This document shows positions 7,906 to 17,742 of a stretch of DNA of 64,000 nucleotides, in pieces. The notes below the pieces were generated by a model. The model was not told where the DNA came from. It searched no databases and was given only the letters and a program-made list of their open reading frames with translations. Position 1 is the first letter of the stretch; every line of letters starts with the position of its first letter. A program made the translations under genes and the position numbers. This DNA is from Pseudofulvimonas gallinarii (GTDB taxonomy: Bacteria; Pseudomonadota; Gammaproteobacteria; Xanthomonadales; UBA2363), in NCBI RefSeq assembly GCF_004343305.1, contig NZ_SMAF01000001.1, positions 1-64,000 on the forward strand, written 5' to 3'.

Positions 7906-8311
7906 GCATCGCCCCTCGCGCTGGCAGCGGGCGCTGACTCTCACGCTTGTGGTTGCGGCCGGTGTCGCACTGGCTTTCGCCCGGTGGCCCATGGCTGGGC
8001 GGATTCTCGCGCTGCTCATCTACGCCGCATGCGTGGCGCTGGTCGTCCGTCGGGTTCGTCAGGCTTCCTGGTCGGCGGTGTCATGGTCCGCGGATGGAAG
8101 CTGGCGCATCGCCTGCGATGACGGGAAGGAGCGGCCGGCGACCCTGCAGGAATCACGGCTGTTCGGCCCGCTGATCGCGCTGCGGCTGCGCGTCGGCGAT
8201 GCGGTCCTGCGGGTGCTGCTGTGGCCCGACAGCGCCGATGCCGATGACCTCCGGCGCCTGCGGATCCGGCTCGGTCGTGAATCCGGGCAGGGCGGGGACA
8301 CTGCAAAGTAG
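7877..8311 (+). CDS. YgfX/CptA-like small membrane protein
   Basis: It encodes 144 residues from ATG 7877 (MPSAPSIRIEHRPSRWQ). Two adjacent hydrophobic segments near residues 20-60 form a hairpin anchor. They are followed by a soluble part with SWRIACDDGKE and LRVGDAVLRVLLWPDSADAD, the pattern of the YgfX family (PF07254). In E. coli, ygfX follows sdhE and was described as a membrane toxin-like protein (CptA) acting on cell division. The function here is not established. Overlap with sdhE indicates coupled translation. The start is chosen as the only in-frame ATG near the sdhE stop. Confidence 0.75.
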   Translation: MPSAPSIRIEHRPSRWQRALTLTLVVAAGVALAFARWPMAGRILALLIYAACVALVVRRVRQASWSAVSWSADGSWRIACDDGKERPATLQESRLFGPLIALRLRVGDAVLRVLLWPDSADADDLRRLRIRLGRESGQGGDTAK

Positions 8312-8367
8312 GGGGCACCGCCGGGTTTCCGTTAAGCTGCCGCCCCCGATCCCGGAACGTTCGCCGC

Positions 8368-9618
8368 ATGTTTCGACCCCTGGCCCTGTGCATCGGCTTG
8401 CGCTACACGCGCGCCAAACGGCGCAACGGATTCATCTCCTTCATTTCCGCGGCTTCCGTCCTCGGCATCGCACTGGGCGTCACCGCCTTGATCACCGTGG
8501 TGTCGGTGATGAACGGTTTCGAGAAGGAGCTGCGTGCCCGCATTCTGGGCATGATCTCGCATGCGACCATTTCCGGCGTCGGCAGCGGGCTCGGCGCGTC
8601 CGAATGGCAGGCCGCGATGTCGTCGGCGCAGGGCGACAGCCGCGTGGTCGGCGCCGCGCCCTACATCGAACGCGAGGCCATGCTGCAGGGCCAGCAGGTG
8701 GCCGGCGCCATCATCCGCGGCATCGATCCGGCCAGCGAGCCTTCGGTGTCGCAGATCGCCGGGCAGATCAAGCATGGCCGGTTCGACGGCCTGAAGGCAG
8801 GGGAGTTCGGCATCGTGCTCGGCCAGGAGCTGGCCTGGGTGCTGGGTGCCCAGGTCGGTGATCGCGTCACCGTCTACGCGCCTGAAGTGCGGGCGACGCC
8901 GGTCGGCGCGATGCCGACCCTGCGCAGCTTCAAGGTCGTGGCGGTGTTCGAGGCCGGCATGCAGGAATACGACCGCGGCCTTGCGATGATCCATCTGCAG
9001 GACGCACAGCGGCTGTATCGCATGGGTGACCAGGTCACTGGCGTGCGCCTGAAACTCACCGACCTGTTCCAGGCCTGGCACGTCGCCCGCGACCTCGCCG
9101 ACCAGCTGGGGGGTCTCTACCGCGTGCGCGACTGGAGCCAGGAGAACGCAAACTTCTTCGAAGCGGTGCGCATGGAGAAGATGGTCATGTTCATCATCCT
9201 CTCGCTGATCGTCGCCGTTGCCGCCTTCAACCTGGTGTCGAGCCTGGTGATGCTGGTGACCGACAAACAGGCCGACATCGCCATCCTGCGCACGCTTGGC
9301 CTGAGTCCGCGTGAAGTGATGGGCGTGTTCATGGTGCAGGGCTCGATCATCGGCGTCTTCGGTACGCTCCTGGGCGTGGCTGGCGGGCTGGCGCTGGCGT
9401 TCAATGTCGAGCGCCTGGTGCGCTGGCTGGAAGGCGTGCTTGATCGCCAGTTCCTGTCGCCGGACATCTACTACATCAGCACGCTGCCATCGGATCCGCA
9501 GGCGGCCGACATCATCGCCACCACGGTCGTGGCGCTGATCCTCGCCGCATTGGCGACCCTGTATCCGGCGTGGCGCGCTTCGCGCGTCGATCCCGCCGCC
9601 GCGCTCCGCTATGAGTGA
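8368..9618 (+). CDS. lolC: Lipoprotein-releasing ABC transporter permease (LolC/LolE family)
   Basis: It encodes 416 residues. The N-terminal membrane helix includes [27 protein letters not shown], then a large periplasmic domain, then three C-terminal helices with a coupling-helix block ([20 protein letters not shown]). This is the LolC/E layout. The complex detaches lipoproteins from the inner membrane and hands them to LolA. Only one permease gene accompanies lolD, so it may work as a homodimer (LolF-like) or with a partner elsewhere. The last 8 bases overlap lolD. Confidence 0.92.
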   Translation: MFRPLALCIGLRYTRAKRRNGFISFISAASVLGIALGVTALITVVSVMNGFEKELRARILGMISHATISGVGSGLGASEWQAAMSSAQGDSRVVGAAPYIEREAMLQGQQVAGAIIRGIDPASEPSVSQIAGQIKHGRFDGLKAGEFGIVLGQELAWVLGAQVGDRVTVYAPEVRATPVGAMPTLRSFKVVAVFEAGMQEYDRGLAMIHLQDAQRLYRMGDQVTGVRLKLTDLFQAWHVARDLADQLGGLYRVRDWSQENANFFEAVRMEKMVMFIILSLIVAVAAFNLVSSLVMLVTDKQADIAILRTLGLSPREVMGVFMVQGSIIGVFGTLLGVAGGLALAFNVERLVRWLEGVLDRQFLSPDIYYISTLPSDPQAADIIATTVVALILAALATLYPAWRASRVDPAAALRYE

Positions 9619-10312
9619 CCCTGCGATGACTGGCACCACCGTCCTGGCCTGCCGCGGCCTGTCGATGACCTATTCCGAGGGCAGCATTCGCACCGAGGTA
9701 TTGCGCGGCGTCGATTTCGAAGTGCATTCCGGGGAAACCGTCGCGATCGTCGGGGCTTCCGGGTCCGGCAAGAGCACGCTGCTGCACCTGCTCGGCGGAC
9801 TGGATACACCCAGCGCCGGCGAAGTGCAGGTCATGGGCGAAGCGATGACCCGGCTGGGTGACGCCGCGCGCGGACGCCTGCGCAACCGCGCCCTGGGATT
9901 CATCTACCAGTTCCACCACCTCCTGCCGGAGTTCACGGCGCTGGAGAACGTCGCCATGCCGCTGGTCATCGGCGGCAGCGATGTGGCATCGGCGCGGCGG
10001 CGCGCGAGCACCCTCCTGGAGCGGGTCGGCCTGGGCCAGCGCATGGAGCACAAGCCGGGCGAGCTGTCCGGTGGTGAACGCCAGCGCGCGGCGGTCGCGC
10101 GCGCACTGGTGACGCGTCCGGCCTGTGTGCTCGGGGACGAGCCGACCGGCAACCTGGATGCGCGCAATGCCGGCGCGGTATACGAGCTGATGCTGGAACT
10201 CAACCGCGAAATCGGCACCGCCATCGTGCTGGTGACGCACGACCGTTCACTGGCGGCGCGTGCAGCGCGCGTGCTCGAACTGCGCGAAGGCCGCCTGCAG
10301 CCGGCGGCCTGA
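9611..10312 (+). CDS. lolD: Lipoprotein-releasing ABC transporter ATP-binding protein
   Basis: It encodes 233 residues. Walker A is GASGSGKST, the Q-loop region is [18 protein letters not shown], the ABC signature is [15 protein letters not shown], Walker B is [12 protein letters not shown], and the switch His lies in LVTHD. The motif [12 protein letters not shown] is characteristic of LolD. It powers release of outer-membrane lipoproteins with the permease encoded just upstream. A second ATG five codons in (9626) is an alternative start. Confidence 0.95.
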   Translation: MSDPAMTGTTVLACRGLSMTYSEGSIRTEVLRGVDFEVHSGETVAIVGASGSGKSTLLHLLGGLDTPSAGEVQVMGEAMTRLGDAARGRLRNRALGFIYQFHHLLPEFTALENVAMPLVIGGSDVASARRRASTLLERVGLGQRMEHKPGELSGGERQRAAVARALVTRPACVLGDEPTGNLDARNAGAVYELMLELNREIGTAIVLVTHDRSLAARAARVLELREGRLQPAA

Positions 10313-10342
10313 GTTTGCGCCGCCAGCAGGGCAGGGCGGCCG

Positions 10343-11188
10343 TCAGTCCGCCTGCCGTTCCGCCAGCGGCTGCGCCACCTGGACGCGGAAATGCCGCGAT
10401 CGCCGCGCCGACATCCGCAGCAGCAGCCAGTCGGGCAGGTACTTGGTCATCAGGTAGATCGTCTTGTAGAGCAGCCCGCTGATCTGCACGATCCGGCCGC
10501 GCTCCACGGCACCAAGCGCATCCCGGGCGACGCGGTCGGCCTGCAGCCAGATCCACTTCGGCATACGGTTCATCAGCGGCCGCGCGCCATTGACGTCATG
10601 GAACTCCGACAGGGTGAAGCCGGCGCAGACGGCGCAGGTGTTGACGCCGCGGCCGCGGTATTCCAGTGCCAGCGACTGGGAAAACTTCACCAGGAAGGAT
10701 TTCGAGGCGGCATACAGCGTATGGCCGGCGGTGCCGGGAATCAGGCCGGCGACCGAGGCGATGTTGATGATGCGCCCATGGCCACGCTCCAGCATGCCTG
10801 GCAGCAGGCGCCAGGCCAGCTCCACCGGTGCCGACACCATGATCTGCAGGAAATCGCGGTGCACCGGCCAGTCCTGGTCACGCAGGTGGCCAGGGATGCC
10901 GTATCCGGCGTTGTTGACGAGCAGGTCGATGCCGAGGCCGCGCTCATCCAGCTCTGCGGCGATCTGCGCCGGTGCCCCGGCCTGGTTCAGGTCGGCGACG
11001 AGGATGGTCGAATGGCTGCCATGCGCCGATTCCAGTTCGGCCGCCAGCGCTTCCAGGCGCTCGCGACGGCGGGCGGTCAGCACCAGGTCGTAGCCGCGGG
11101 ACGCCAGTTCGCGGGCGAATGCGGCGCCGATGCCGGCGGAGGCGCCGGTCACCAGTGCCAGCGGGCGGCGTTGCGGGTGGTTCGACAC
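10343..11188 (-). CDS. SDR-family NAD(P)-dependent oxidoreductase
   Basis: It encodes 281 residues from GTG 11188 (VSNHPQRRPLALVTG). The short-chain dehydrogenase motifs are all present: cofactor loop TGASAGIG, NNAGYG, catalytic Ser in INIASVAG, and YAASKSFLVK with the catalytic Tyr and Lys. The C-terminal tail is long and basic (SGLLYKTIYLMTKYLP, then RMSARRSRHFR), and may associate with membranes. The substrate is unknown. The gene is convergent with lolD and divergent from tpiA. A longer frame upstream of the GTG lacks family similarity. Confidence 0.85.
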   Translation of the reverse strand: MSNHPQRRPLALVTGASAGIGAAFARELASRGYDLVLTARRRERLEALAAELESAHGSHSTILVADLNQAGAPAQIAAELDERGLGIDLLVNNAGYGIPGHLRDQDWPVHRDFLQIMVSAPVELAWRLLPGMLERGHGRIINIASVAGLIPGTAGHTLYAASKSFLVKFSQSLALEYRGRGVNTCAVCAGFTLSEFHDVNGARPLMNRMPKWIWLQADRVARDALGAVERGRIVQISGLLYKTIYLMTKYLPDWLLLRMSARRSRHFRVQVAQPLAERQAD

Positions 11189-11366
11189 GGTGCGTCCCTC
11201 CAGTGTGTGAGCGATCCGGATTGTAGGCTGCGACGCCGGCGGCACACACGGGCCTGCGGCGCCCATGCGACCACGCGAACCGAATTGGACGGCCAGCACC
11301 TTTCCGGCGTTCCCTTTCCCGTCGGCAGTCTGTAACCTTCGCGCCCGACGAACGCAGGGTGCGGAG

Positions 11367-12122
11367 ATGCGCAGGAAGATCATCGCCGGAAACTGGAAAA
11401 TGCATGGCGACCGCGTGCTGGCGGCCGCGCTTGCCGAGGCCTGCGTGTCGATCGTGCAGGCACGTCCGCACCTGGACGTCATCGTCTTCCCGCCGTTCAC
11501 GCTGCTGGCCGGCGTCGCCGGCAGGCTGTCCGGCTCGAAGGCCGCCACCGGTGCCCAGGACGTGAGCGAGCATGCCCGCGGCGCCTACACCGGTGAGGTG
11601 TCGGCGGCGATGCTGGTCGAGGCGGGCTGCACGCATGTCCTGGTTGGTCACTCCGAACGCCGGCAGCTTCACGGCGAGGACGATGCCACGGTCGCCCGCA
11701 AGTTCATGGCCGCGCAGGCCGCCGGCCTGGTGCCGGTGCTGTGCCTCGGCGAAAGCCGGGCTGAACGCGAGTCCGGCTCCACCGAAACGGTGGTCGGCCG
11801 GCAACTGGGGGCGGTGATGGAGGCGGCCGGGGTCGCCGCGCTGGAGCGCGCGATCGTCGCCTATGAGCCGGTCTGGGCCATTGGCACCGGCCTGACCGCC
11901 AGTCCCGATCAGGCGCAGTCCGTTCATGCCTTCCTGCGTAGCGAAGTCGCGCGGCAGGATGCTAGAATCGCCGCTTCGCTAAGAATCCTGTACGGCGGCA
12001 GCGTCAAGCCCGACAATGCCGCGGGGTTGTTCGGCCAGGAGGACATCGACGGCGCGCTGATCGGAGGCGCCTCGCTGGTCGCCGCCGACTTCGCCGCCAT
12101 CGCGGATGCCGCACGGGATTGA
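11367..12122 (+). CDS. tpiA: Triosephosphate isomerase
   Basis: It encodes 251 residues. The catalytic residues are visible: Asn/Lys in AGNWKMHG, His in LVGHSERR, and Glu in the block IVAYEPVWAIGTG, followed by the flexible loop. The phosphate-binding end ILYGGSVKPDN is intact. It interconverts dihydroxyacetone phosphate and glyceraldehyde 3-phosphate. The ATG at 11367 follows GCGGAG. It is followed after 25 bases by secG, a common gammaproteobacterial order. Confidence 0.97.
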   Translation: MRRKIIAGNWKMHGDRVLAAALAEACVSIVQARPHLDVIVFPPFTLLAGVAGRLSGSKAATGAQDVSEHARGAYTGEVSAAMLVEAGCTHVLVGHSERRQLHGEDDATVARKFMAAQAAGLVPVLCLGESRAERESGSTETVVGRQLGAVMEAAGVAALERAIVAYEPVWAIGTGLTASPDQAQSVHAFLRSEVARQDARIAASLRILYGGSVKPDNAAGLFGQEDIDGALIGGASLVAADFAAIADAARD

Positions 12123-12147
12123 GCCGGATTCTAGTACTGGAACGAAC

Positions 12148-12561
12148 ATGATTTTCACTCTGATGATGGTGCTGTATGTGGTGCTGGCGGTCTTCATGAT
12201 CGGCTTCATCCTCATCCAGCGTGGTGCGGGTGCTTCCGCCGGTTCGGGTTTCGGCGCCGGTGCGTCGGCGACGGTCTTCGGCGCCCGCGGCGCGGCCTCG
12301 TTCCTGACCAAGGCGACGAAGTGGCTGGCGATCAGCTTTTTCGTGCTGACCCTCGGCATGGCGATGTACGTGCAGCGCTCCGGCCTGGTCGCCAATGCAC
12401 CGAGCGACGACCTGGGCGTCATGTCCGGCGTCGAAGTACCGCTGGCACCGGAAGGGGCGACGGATGTCCCGGCGGCCCCCGCGGCAGCGGCTCCGGTCGT
12501 TGACGAGGCGCCGGCGGCGCCGGTGGTCGAGGAGCCGTCTCCGGAACCCCAGGAACAGTAA
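12148..12561 (+). CDS. secG: Preprotein translocase subunit SecG
   Basis: It encodes 137 residues. Two membrane helices (about 3-22 and 55-75) flank the conserved cytoplasmic loop LIQRGAGASAGSGFGAGASA, then VFGARGAASFLTKAT. The C-terminal tail after residue 90 is Pro/Ala/Glu-rich and longer than in E. coli (110 residues), as often seen in this group. SecG assists SecYE and SecA in protein export across the inner membrane. Confidence 0.95.
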   Translation: MIFTLMMVLYVVLAVFMIGFILIQRGAGASAGSGFGAGASATVFGARGAASFLTKATKWLAISFFVLTLGMAMYVQRSGLVANAPSDDLGVMSGVEVPLAPEGATDVPAAPAAAAPVVDEAPAAPVVEEPSPEPQEQ

Positions 12562-12582
12562 TCCCTTGAATCCTTGAACATT

Positions 12583-12667
12583 GCGGATGTGGTGGAATTG
12601 GTAGACACGCTATCTTGAGGGGGTAGTGGCGCAAGCTGTGTGGGTTCGAGTCCCACCATCCGCACCA
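12583..12667 (+). tRNA. tRNA-Leu (GAG anticodon)
   Basis: An 85-nt class II tRNA including encoded CCA. The acceptor stem is GCGGATG/CATCCGC. The anticodon arm is CTATC-TTGAGGG-GGTAG with anticodon GAG, reading CTC and CTT. The T arm is GTGGG-TTCGAGT-CCCAC. It has a long variable arm, as expected for leucine. It lies 21 bases after secG and ahead of the nuo operon. Confidence 0.97.
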
Positions 12668-12676
12668 GTTGTAGAA

Positions 12677-12699
12677 GTCGCCGCCCACAAGGCGGCGAC
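12677..12699 (+). terminator. Hairpin after tRNA-Leu
   Basis: A perfect 9-bp stem (GTCGCCGCC / GGCGGCGAC) with a CACAA loop starts 9 bases past the tRNA. It is followed by GTCATAAAG rather than a U tract. It is a likely transcript end or pause for the secG-tRNA unit. Confidence 0.5.
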
Positions 12700-12833
12700 G
12701 TCATAAAGAGCGTCTCGATCCGCTGCCCTGCAGGCGCGACGACGCGATGTCCGGAGTGCCCCGTCGCACTCCAGAATGGCGACCCCGGCGCGCAGCGTGC
12801 TGCGCCGCGAGCCGGCCGCGAAGGGTTTCGATT

Positions 12834-12858
12834 TGTCCTGTCATTGGAGGACAGGACA
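12834..12858. promoter_or_regulatory. Perfect inverted repeat upstream of nuoA
   Basis: TGTCCTGTC, seven bases, then GACAGGACA. It lies 55 bases before the nuoA start. It could be an operator for the nuo operon or a leader hairpin; the half-site length and spacing fit either. I do not recognise the regulator. Confidence 0.4.
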
Positions 12859-12913
12859 CCCGGCCAGGGATGGCCAGTGCTGATGTGTCGGCGGTGCCGG
12901 CACGGAGGTTGAC

Positions 12914-13270
12914 GTGCTAAGCGAATATTTCCCGATACTGGTGTTCCTGGGTGTTTCCACCGGCCTGGGACTGGCATTGCTGGCTATCGGCCAGCTGATC
13001 GCGCCGAAAAAGCCGGAGGCCGAAAAGGGTTCGCCCTATGAATGCGGCTTCGAGGCCTTCGAGGATGCGCGCTCGCGTTTCGACGTGCGCTATTACCTGA
13101 TCGCGATCCTGTTCATCGTCTTCGATCTCGAGATCGCCTTCCTGTTCCCGTGGGCGCTGGTCTTCGACGCACTCGGCATCGAGGCCATCGTCGCGATGGC
13201 GGTGTTCCTGGGCATCCTGGTGATCGGTTTCATCTACGAATGGAAGAAGGGAGCGCTGGAATGGGAATGA
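12914..13270 (+). CDS. nuoA: NADH-quinone oxidoreductase subunit A
   Basis: It encodes 118 residues from GTG 12914, with a strong AGGAGG-like site (GGAGGT) just before it. Three membrane helices and the conserved loop [25 protein letters not shown] are typical. The Cys-containing loop is near the quinone tunnel. It is the first gene of a complete nuoA-N operon for proton-pumping complex I. The end overlaps nuoB by 10 bases. Confidence 0.97.
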   Translation: MLSEYFPILVFLGVSTGLGLALLAIGQLIAPKKPEAEKGSPYECGFEAFEDARSRFDVRYYLIAILFIVFDLEIAFLFPWALVFDALGIEAIVAMAVFLGILVIGFIYEWKKGALEWE

Positions 13271-13830
13271 CCCCGTACCGCACGCCCGATGCAGAGGTCA
13301 GCACCTCCTTCTGGCGCAACCCCGAGCCGAACGGCATCGTCGACGACATCCTGCGTCCCGATGGCCGCCTGGCCGAGGAGGGATACACCACCACCACGCT
13401 GGACGCGCTGGTGAACTGGGCGCGTACCGGCTCGCTGTGGCCGGTGACGTTCGGCCTGGCCTGCTGTGGCGTCGAGATGATGCACGCCGGTGCCTCGCGC
13501 ATCGACCTGGACCAGTACGGCGTCGTGTTCCGTCCATCGCCGCGCCAGTCCGACGTCATGATCGTCGCCGGTACGCTGGTGAACAAGATGGCGCCGGCCC
13601 TGCGCAAGGTCTATGACCAGATGCCGGAACCGAAGTGGGTGATCTCCATGGGTTCCTGCGCCAACGGCGGTGGCTACTACCACTACTCGTATTCGGTGGT
13701 GCGCGGCTGCGACCGCATCGTGCCGGTCGACGTGTATGTACCGGGCTGCCCGCCGACTGCCGAAGCACTGGTGTACGGCATCCTGCAGCTGCAGAAGAAG
13801 ATCCGCCGCAGCAACAACTTCAAGCGCTGA
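13261..13830 (+). CDS. nuoB: NADH-quinone oxidoreductase subunit B
   Basis: It encodes 189 residues from ATG 13261 ([10 protein letters not shown]); the ATG two codons later is an alternative. It carries the N2 [4Fe-4S] cluster through the double cysteine C68-C69 ([10 protein letters not shown]), C133 ([10 protein letters not shown]) and C163 ([11 protein letters not shown]). N2 is the last cluster before quinone. It overlaps nuoA. Confidence 0.97.
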   Translation: MGMTPYRTPDAEVSTSFWRNPEPNGIVDDILRPDGRLAEEGYTTTTLDALVNWARTGSLWPVTFGLACCGVEMMHAGASRIDLDQYGVVFRPSPRQSDVMIVAGTLVNKMAPALRKVYDQMPEPKWVISMGSCANGGGYYHYSYSVVRGCDRIVPVDVYVPGCPPTAEALVYGILQLQKKIRRSNNFKR

Positions 13831-13841
13831 GGAGCACGGAC

Positions 13842-14567
13842 GTGAGCGAAGCGATCGCGAGCCTGGCCGAGCGCCTGGTCGCCCATTTCCAGGACCGTGT
13901 CCGCGTCACCGAGGCCGTTGGCCAGGTCACGCTCGAGACCGGCCACGAGCACTGGCTGGATGTCGCGCGCGTGCTGCGCGACGAATTCGGTTTCGAGCAG
14001 CTGGTCGACCTGTGCGGCGTTGATTACCTGGGTTACGGCGCTGGCGAGTGGGATGTGTCGGACGTCAGCTCCGGCGGCTTCTCCCGTGGCGTCGAAGGCA
14101 CCGGTCCCGGTCGCTTCCGCTGGGAGGACCGCCCGGAAAGCGTCAACCAGCCGCGCCGTTTCGCCGTGGTCGCGCAGCTGCTGTCGGTCAGCCGTAATGC
14201 CCGCCTGCGCATCCGCTGCTTCGCGCCGGATGACGAATTGCCGATGGTGCCGTCGCTGACCGGCATCTGGCCGGGCGTGAACTGGTTCGAGCGCGAGGCG
14301 TTCGACCTGTACGGCGTCGTCTTCGAAGGCCATCCCGACCTGCGCCGCCTGCTGACCGACTACGGTTTCATCGGCCATCCGTTCCGCAAGGACTTCCCTC
14401 TGATCGGCAACGTCGAAGTGCGCTACGACCCCGACAAGGGCCGCGTCGTCTACGAGCCGGTGACGTCGGTGCAGCCACGCGTCGGCGTGCCGCGCGTGTT
14501 GCGCGAGGACGCCCGCTATTCCACCGCTTCCGCCGAGCAGGCACAGCGCCGGGCAGGGCAGGGCTGA
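13842..14567 (+). CDS. nuoC: NADH-quinone oxidoreductase subunit C
   Basis: It encodes 241 residues from GTG 13842, with GGAG ten bases upstream. The 30-kDa subunit signature is clear ([22 protein letters not shown], near residues 147-168), followed by [15 protein letters not shown]. It is a structural part of the peripheral arm at the NuoD interface. It is separate from nuoD here, not fused as in E. coli. Confidence 0.96.
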   Translation: MSEAIASLAERLVAHFQDRVRVTEAVGQVTLETGHEHWLDVARVLRDEFGFEQLVDLCGVDYLGYGAGEWDVSDVSSGGFSRGVEGTGPGRFRWEDRPESVNQPRRFAVVAQLLSVSRNARLRIRCFAPDDELPMVPSLTGIWPGVNWFEREAFDLYGVVFEGHPDLRRLLTDYGFIGHPFRKDFPLIGNVEVRYDPDKGRVVYEPVTSVQPRVGVPRVLREDARYSTASAEQAQRRAGQG

Positions 14568-14568
14568 T

Positions 14569-15819
14569 ATGGAAATCCAGAGCTACACGATGAATTTCGG
14601 CCCCCAGCATCCGGCCGCGCACGGCGTTCTGCGACTGGTGCTGGAGATGGAAGGCGAGGTGGTCCAGCGCGCCGACCCGCACGTTGGCCTGCTGCATCGT
14701 GCCACCGAGAAGCTGGCCGAGTCGAAGCCGTTCAACCAGTCGATCGGCTACATGGACCGCCTCGACTACGTCTCGATGATGTGCAACGAGCATGCCTACG
14801 TGCGCGCCATCGAAACGCTGATGGGCATCGAGGTGCCGATCCGCGCCCAGTACATCCGCACGATGTACGACGAGATCACGCGCATCCTCAACCACCTGAT
14901 GTGGATCGGCTCGAACGGTCTCGACCTGGGTGCGATGGCGATCTTTCTGTACGCCTTCCGCGAGCGCGAGGAACTGATCGACTGCTACGAGGCGGTCAGC
15001 GGTTCGCGCATGCACGCGACCTATTACCGTCCGGGTGGCGTCTATCGCGACCTGCCGGACACCATGCCGAAGTACCGGGAGTCGCCGTGGCGCAACGCGA
15101 AGGAGCTGAAGCGCCTGAACGCGAACCGCGAGGGCTCGCTGCTCGATTTCATCGAGTCGTTCACGCAGGAATTCCCGAAGCGGGTCGACGAGTACGAAAC
15201 GCTGCTGACCGACAACCGGATCTGGAAGCAGCGCACCGTCAACATCGGCGTGGTTTCGCCGGAACTGGCGCTGGCCTGGGGCATGACCGGCTGCATGCTG
15301 CGCGGTTCGGGCGTCGAGTGGGACCTGCGCAAGAAGCAGCCGTATGCCGCCTATGACCGCGTCGATTTCGACATCCCGGTCGGCGTGAATGGCGACTGCT
15401 ACGACCGTTACCTGGTGCGCGTCGCGGAAATGCGCGAGTCCAACCGCATCATCAAGCAGTGCGTGGACTGGCTGCGTGCCAACCCGGGCCCGGTGATGGT
15501 CGACAACTACAAGGTCGCACCGCCGTCGCGCACGGAAATGAAGAACGACATGGAAGCGCTGATCCACCACTTCAAGCTGTTCTCCGAGGGTTACTCGGTG
15601 CCGGCTGGCGAGGTGTACTGCGCGGTCGAGGCGCCGAAGGGCGAGTTCGGCGCCTACCTGGTCTCGGACGGTGCCAACAAGCCGTTCCGGCTGAAGCTGC
15701 GTCCGCCCGGATTCGCACACCTGTCCTCGATGGACGCCGTCGTCCGCGGCCACATGCTGTCCGACGTGGTGGCGATGATCGGCACCTACGACATCGTGTT
15801 CGGCGAGGTGGATCGATGA
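14569..15819 (+). CDS. nuoD: NADH-quinone oxidoreductase subunit D
   Basis: It encodes 416 residues. It begins [20 protein letters not shown], the 49-kDa signature with the quinone-site His (HPAAHG). The second signature [13 protein letters not shown] lies near the end. With NuoB it forms the quinone-reduction site. It starts one base after nuoC. Confidence 0.97.
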   Translation: MEIQSYTMNFGPQHPAAHGVLRLVLEMEGEVVQRADPHVGLLHRATEKLAESKPFNQSIGYMDRLDYVSMMCNEHAYVRAIETLMGIEVPIRAQYIRTMYDEITRILNHLMWIGSNGLDLGAMAIFLYAFREREELIDCYEAVSGSRMHATYYRPGGVYRDLPDTMPKYRESPWRNAKELKRLNANREGSLLDFIESFTQEFPKRVDEYETLLTDNRIWKQRTVNIGVVSPELALAWGMTGCMLRGSGVEWDLRKKQPYAAYDRVDFDIPVGVNGDCYDRYLVRVAEMRESNRIIKQCVDWLRANPGPVMVDNYKVAPPSRTEMKNDMEALIHHFKLFSEGYSVPAGEVYCAVEAPKGEFGAYLVSDGANKPFRLKLRPPGFAHLSSMDAVVRGHMLSDVVAMIGTYDIVFGEVDR

Positions 15820-15871
15820 ACGCGCGTTGCGCGGCACGGGTCCCGGCTGGCGGGAACCGCGGAGAGATGGC

Positions 15872-16399
15872 ATGAAGGCAACCGGCAATTTCGACAAGGT
15901 CAAGGACGTTGATCCGCACGTCGTCCTCAGCGACGCCACGCGCGCGCACATCGACCACTGGCTGACCAAGTTCCCGCCCGACCGCAAGCGCTCGGCGGTG
16001 ATCCAGGCCCTGTTCGCGGCGCAGCAGCAGAACGGCGGCTGGCTCAGCGACGAGCTGATCGCCGCGGTGGCGAAGTACCTGGACCTGCCGCCGGTGTGGG
16101 CCTACGAGGTGGCCAGCTTCTACTCGATGTTCGAGCTGCAGCCGGTCGGCCGCAACAATGTCGCCATCTGCACCAACATCTCCTGCTGGCTCAATGGCGC
16201 GGAAGACATCGTCCGCCATTGCGAGAACAAGCTGGGCGTCAAGCTCGGCGAGAGCAGCGCCGACGGCCGCGTCTACCTCAAGAAGGAGGAAGAGTGCCTG
16301 GCCGCGTGCTGTGGCGCGCCGATGATGGTGGTCAACGGCCACTACCACGAGAAGCTCACGCCCGAAAAGGTCGATGAGATTCTCGACGCATTGAAGTGA
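15872..16399 (+). CDS. nuoE: NADH-quinone oxidoreductase subunit E
   Basis: It encodes 175 residues from ATG 15872, preceded by GGAGAG. The thioredoxin-like fold binds the N1a [2Fe-2S] cluster through C100, C105, C142 and C146 (ICTNISC and CLAACCGAP). It works with NuoF in the NADH-dehydrogenase module. An upstream in-frame ATG at 15827 would add 15 residues with no family similarity. Confidence 0.96.
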   Translation: MKATGNFDKVKDVDPHVVLSDATRAHIDHWLTKFPPDRKRSAVIQALFAAQQQNGGWLSDELIAAVAKYLDLPPVWAYEVASFYSMFELQPVGRNNVAICTNISCWLNGAEDIVRHCENKLGVKLGESSADGRVYLKKEEECLAACCGAPMMVVNGHYHEKLTPEKVDEILDALK

Positions 16400-16407
16400 G
16401 GATCGAC

Positions 16408-17742
16408 ATGGCGCATCACGAGTCCACCGGTCCCGTCGGCCCGCCGCCGCAGGAGCACAACGTCGTCTACACGACGCTGCACTACGACACGCCGTGGAGC
16501 TACGAGAACTATCTCAAGGCCGGTGGTTACCAGGCCTGGCGCAAGGTGCTGACCGAAAAGACGGATCCGGCGGCGATCGTCGACCAGGTCAAGGCCAGCG
16601 GCCTGCGTGGCCGCGGCGGCGCCGGTTTCCCGACCGGCCTGAAGTGGTCGTTCATGCCGCGCACGGCGCCGGGCCAGAAGTACATCCTGTGCAACTCCGA
16701 CGAATCGGAGCCCGGCACCTGCAAGGACCGCGACATCCTGCGCTTCAATCCGCACGCTGTCGTCGAGGGCCTGGCGATCGCCTGCTACGCGACCGGTTCC
16801 ACGGTCGCCTACAACTACCTGCGTGGCGAGTTCCACCACGAGCCGTTCGAGCACTTCGAGCAGGCACTGGCTGACGCCTACAGGCATGGCTGGCTGGGCA
16901 AGGACATCCTCGGCTCCGGCATCGACGTCGACATCTACGCCGCACTCGGCGCGGGTGCCTACATCTGCGGAGAGGAAACCGCGCTGATGGAGTCGCTGGA
17001 GGGCAAGAAGGGCCAGCCGCGCTTCAAACCGCCGTTCCCGGCGAACTTCGGTCTCTACGGCCGGCCGACGACGATCAACAACACCGAGACCTATGCCTCG
17101 GTGCCGGCGATCCTGCGCAACGGCGCCGAGTGGTTCCTCAACCTCGGCAAGCCGAACAATGGCGGCCCGAAGGCCTTCTCGGTGTCCGGCCACGTCAACC
17201 GTCCGGGCAACTACGAGGTCCGCCTGGGCACGCCGTTCCGCGAACTGCTGGACATGGCCGGTGGCGTGCGCAACGGCAACCAGCTGAAGGCGGTGATTCC
17301 GGGCGGGTCGTCGATGCCGGTGCTGCCTGCGGACGTCATGCTGGAATGCACGATGGACTACGACTCGATCCAGAAGGCCGGTTCCGGCCTGGGTTCGGGG
17401 GCCGTCATCGTCATGGACGAGACGACCTGCATGGTCCGCGCCTGCCAGCGCATCGCGCGCTTCTACTACGCCGAGTCCTGCGGCCAGTGCACGCCGTGCC
17501 GTGAGGGCACCGGCTGGATGTACCGCATGCTCACGCGCATCGTCGAAGGCAAGGCCACCATCGAGGACGTCGGCATGCTGCGCGAGGCCGCCGGCCAGAT
17601 CGAAGGGCACACCATCTGTGCCTTCGGCGAAGCCGCCGCCTGGCCGGTGCAGGGTTTCCTGCGCCACTTCTGGCATGAATTCGAGTACTACGTGACCCAC
17701 AAGCGTTCCATGGTCGCCGACAAGCTGGGAGTGGCGGCATGA
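16408..17742 (+). CDS. nuoF: NADH-quinone oxidoreductase subunit F
   Basis: It encodes 444 residues from ATG 16408 (MAHHESTGPV). It holds NADH and FMN: the glycine-rich FMN loop GLRGRGGAGFPTGLKW, the NADH region ALGAGAYICGEETALMESLEG, and the N3 [4Fe-4S] motif ESCGQCTPCREG. It takes electrons from NADH. A GTG at 16396 overlapping the nuoE stop is less likely as start. Confidence 0.97.
   Translation: MAHHESTGPVGPPPQEHNVVYTTLHYDTPWSYENYLKAGGYQAWRKVLTEKTDPAAIVDQVKASGLRGRGGAGFPTGLKWSFMPRTAPGQKYILCNSDESEPGTCKDRDILRFNPHAVVEGLAIACYATGSTVAYNYLRGEFHHEPFEHFEQALADAYRHGWLGKDILGSGIDVDIYAALGAGAYICGEETALMESLEGKKGQPRFKPPFPANFGLYGRPTTINNTETYASVPAILRNGAEWFLNLGKPNNGGPKAFSVSGHVNRPGNYEVRLGTPFRELLDMAGGVRNGNQLKAVIPGGSSMPVLPADVMLECTMDYDSIQKAGSGLGSGAVIVMDETTCMVRACQRIARFYYAESCGQCTPCREGTGWMYRMLTRIVEGKATIEDVGMLREAAGQIEGHTICAFGEAAAWPVQGFLRHFWHEFEYYVTHKRSMVADKLGVAA

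Noticed and set aside
10260-11335. Plus-strand frames opposite the SDR gene
   Set aside because: Shadow of the SDR gene on the minus strand; no start signal or domain.
16342-17700. Minus-strand frame of 452 codons opposite nuoF
   Set aside because: Antisense shadow in the middle of the nuo operon; nuoF motifs are unambiguous.
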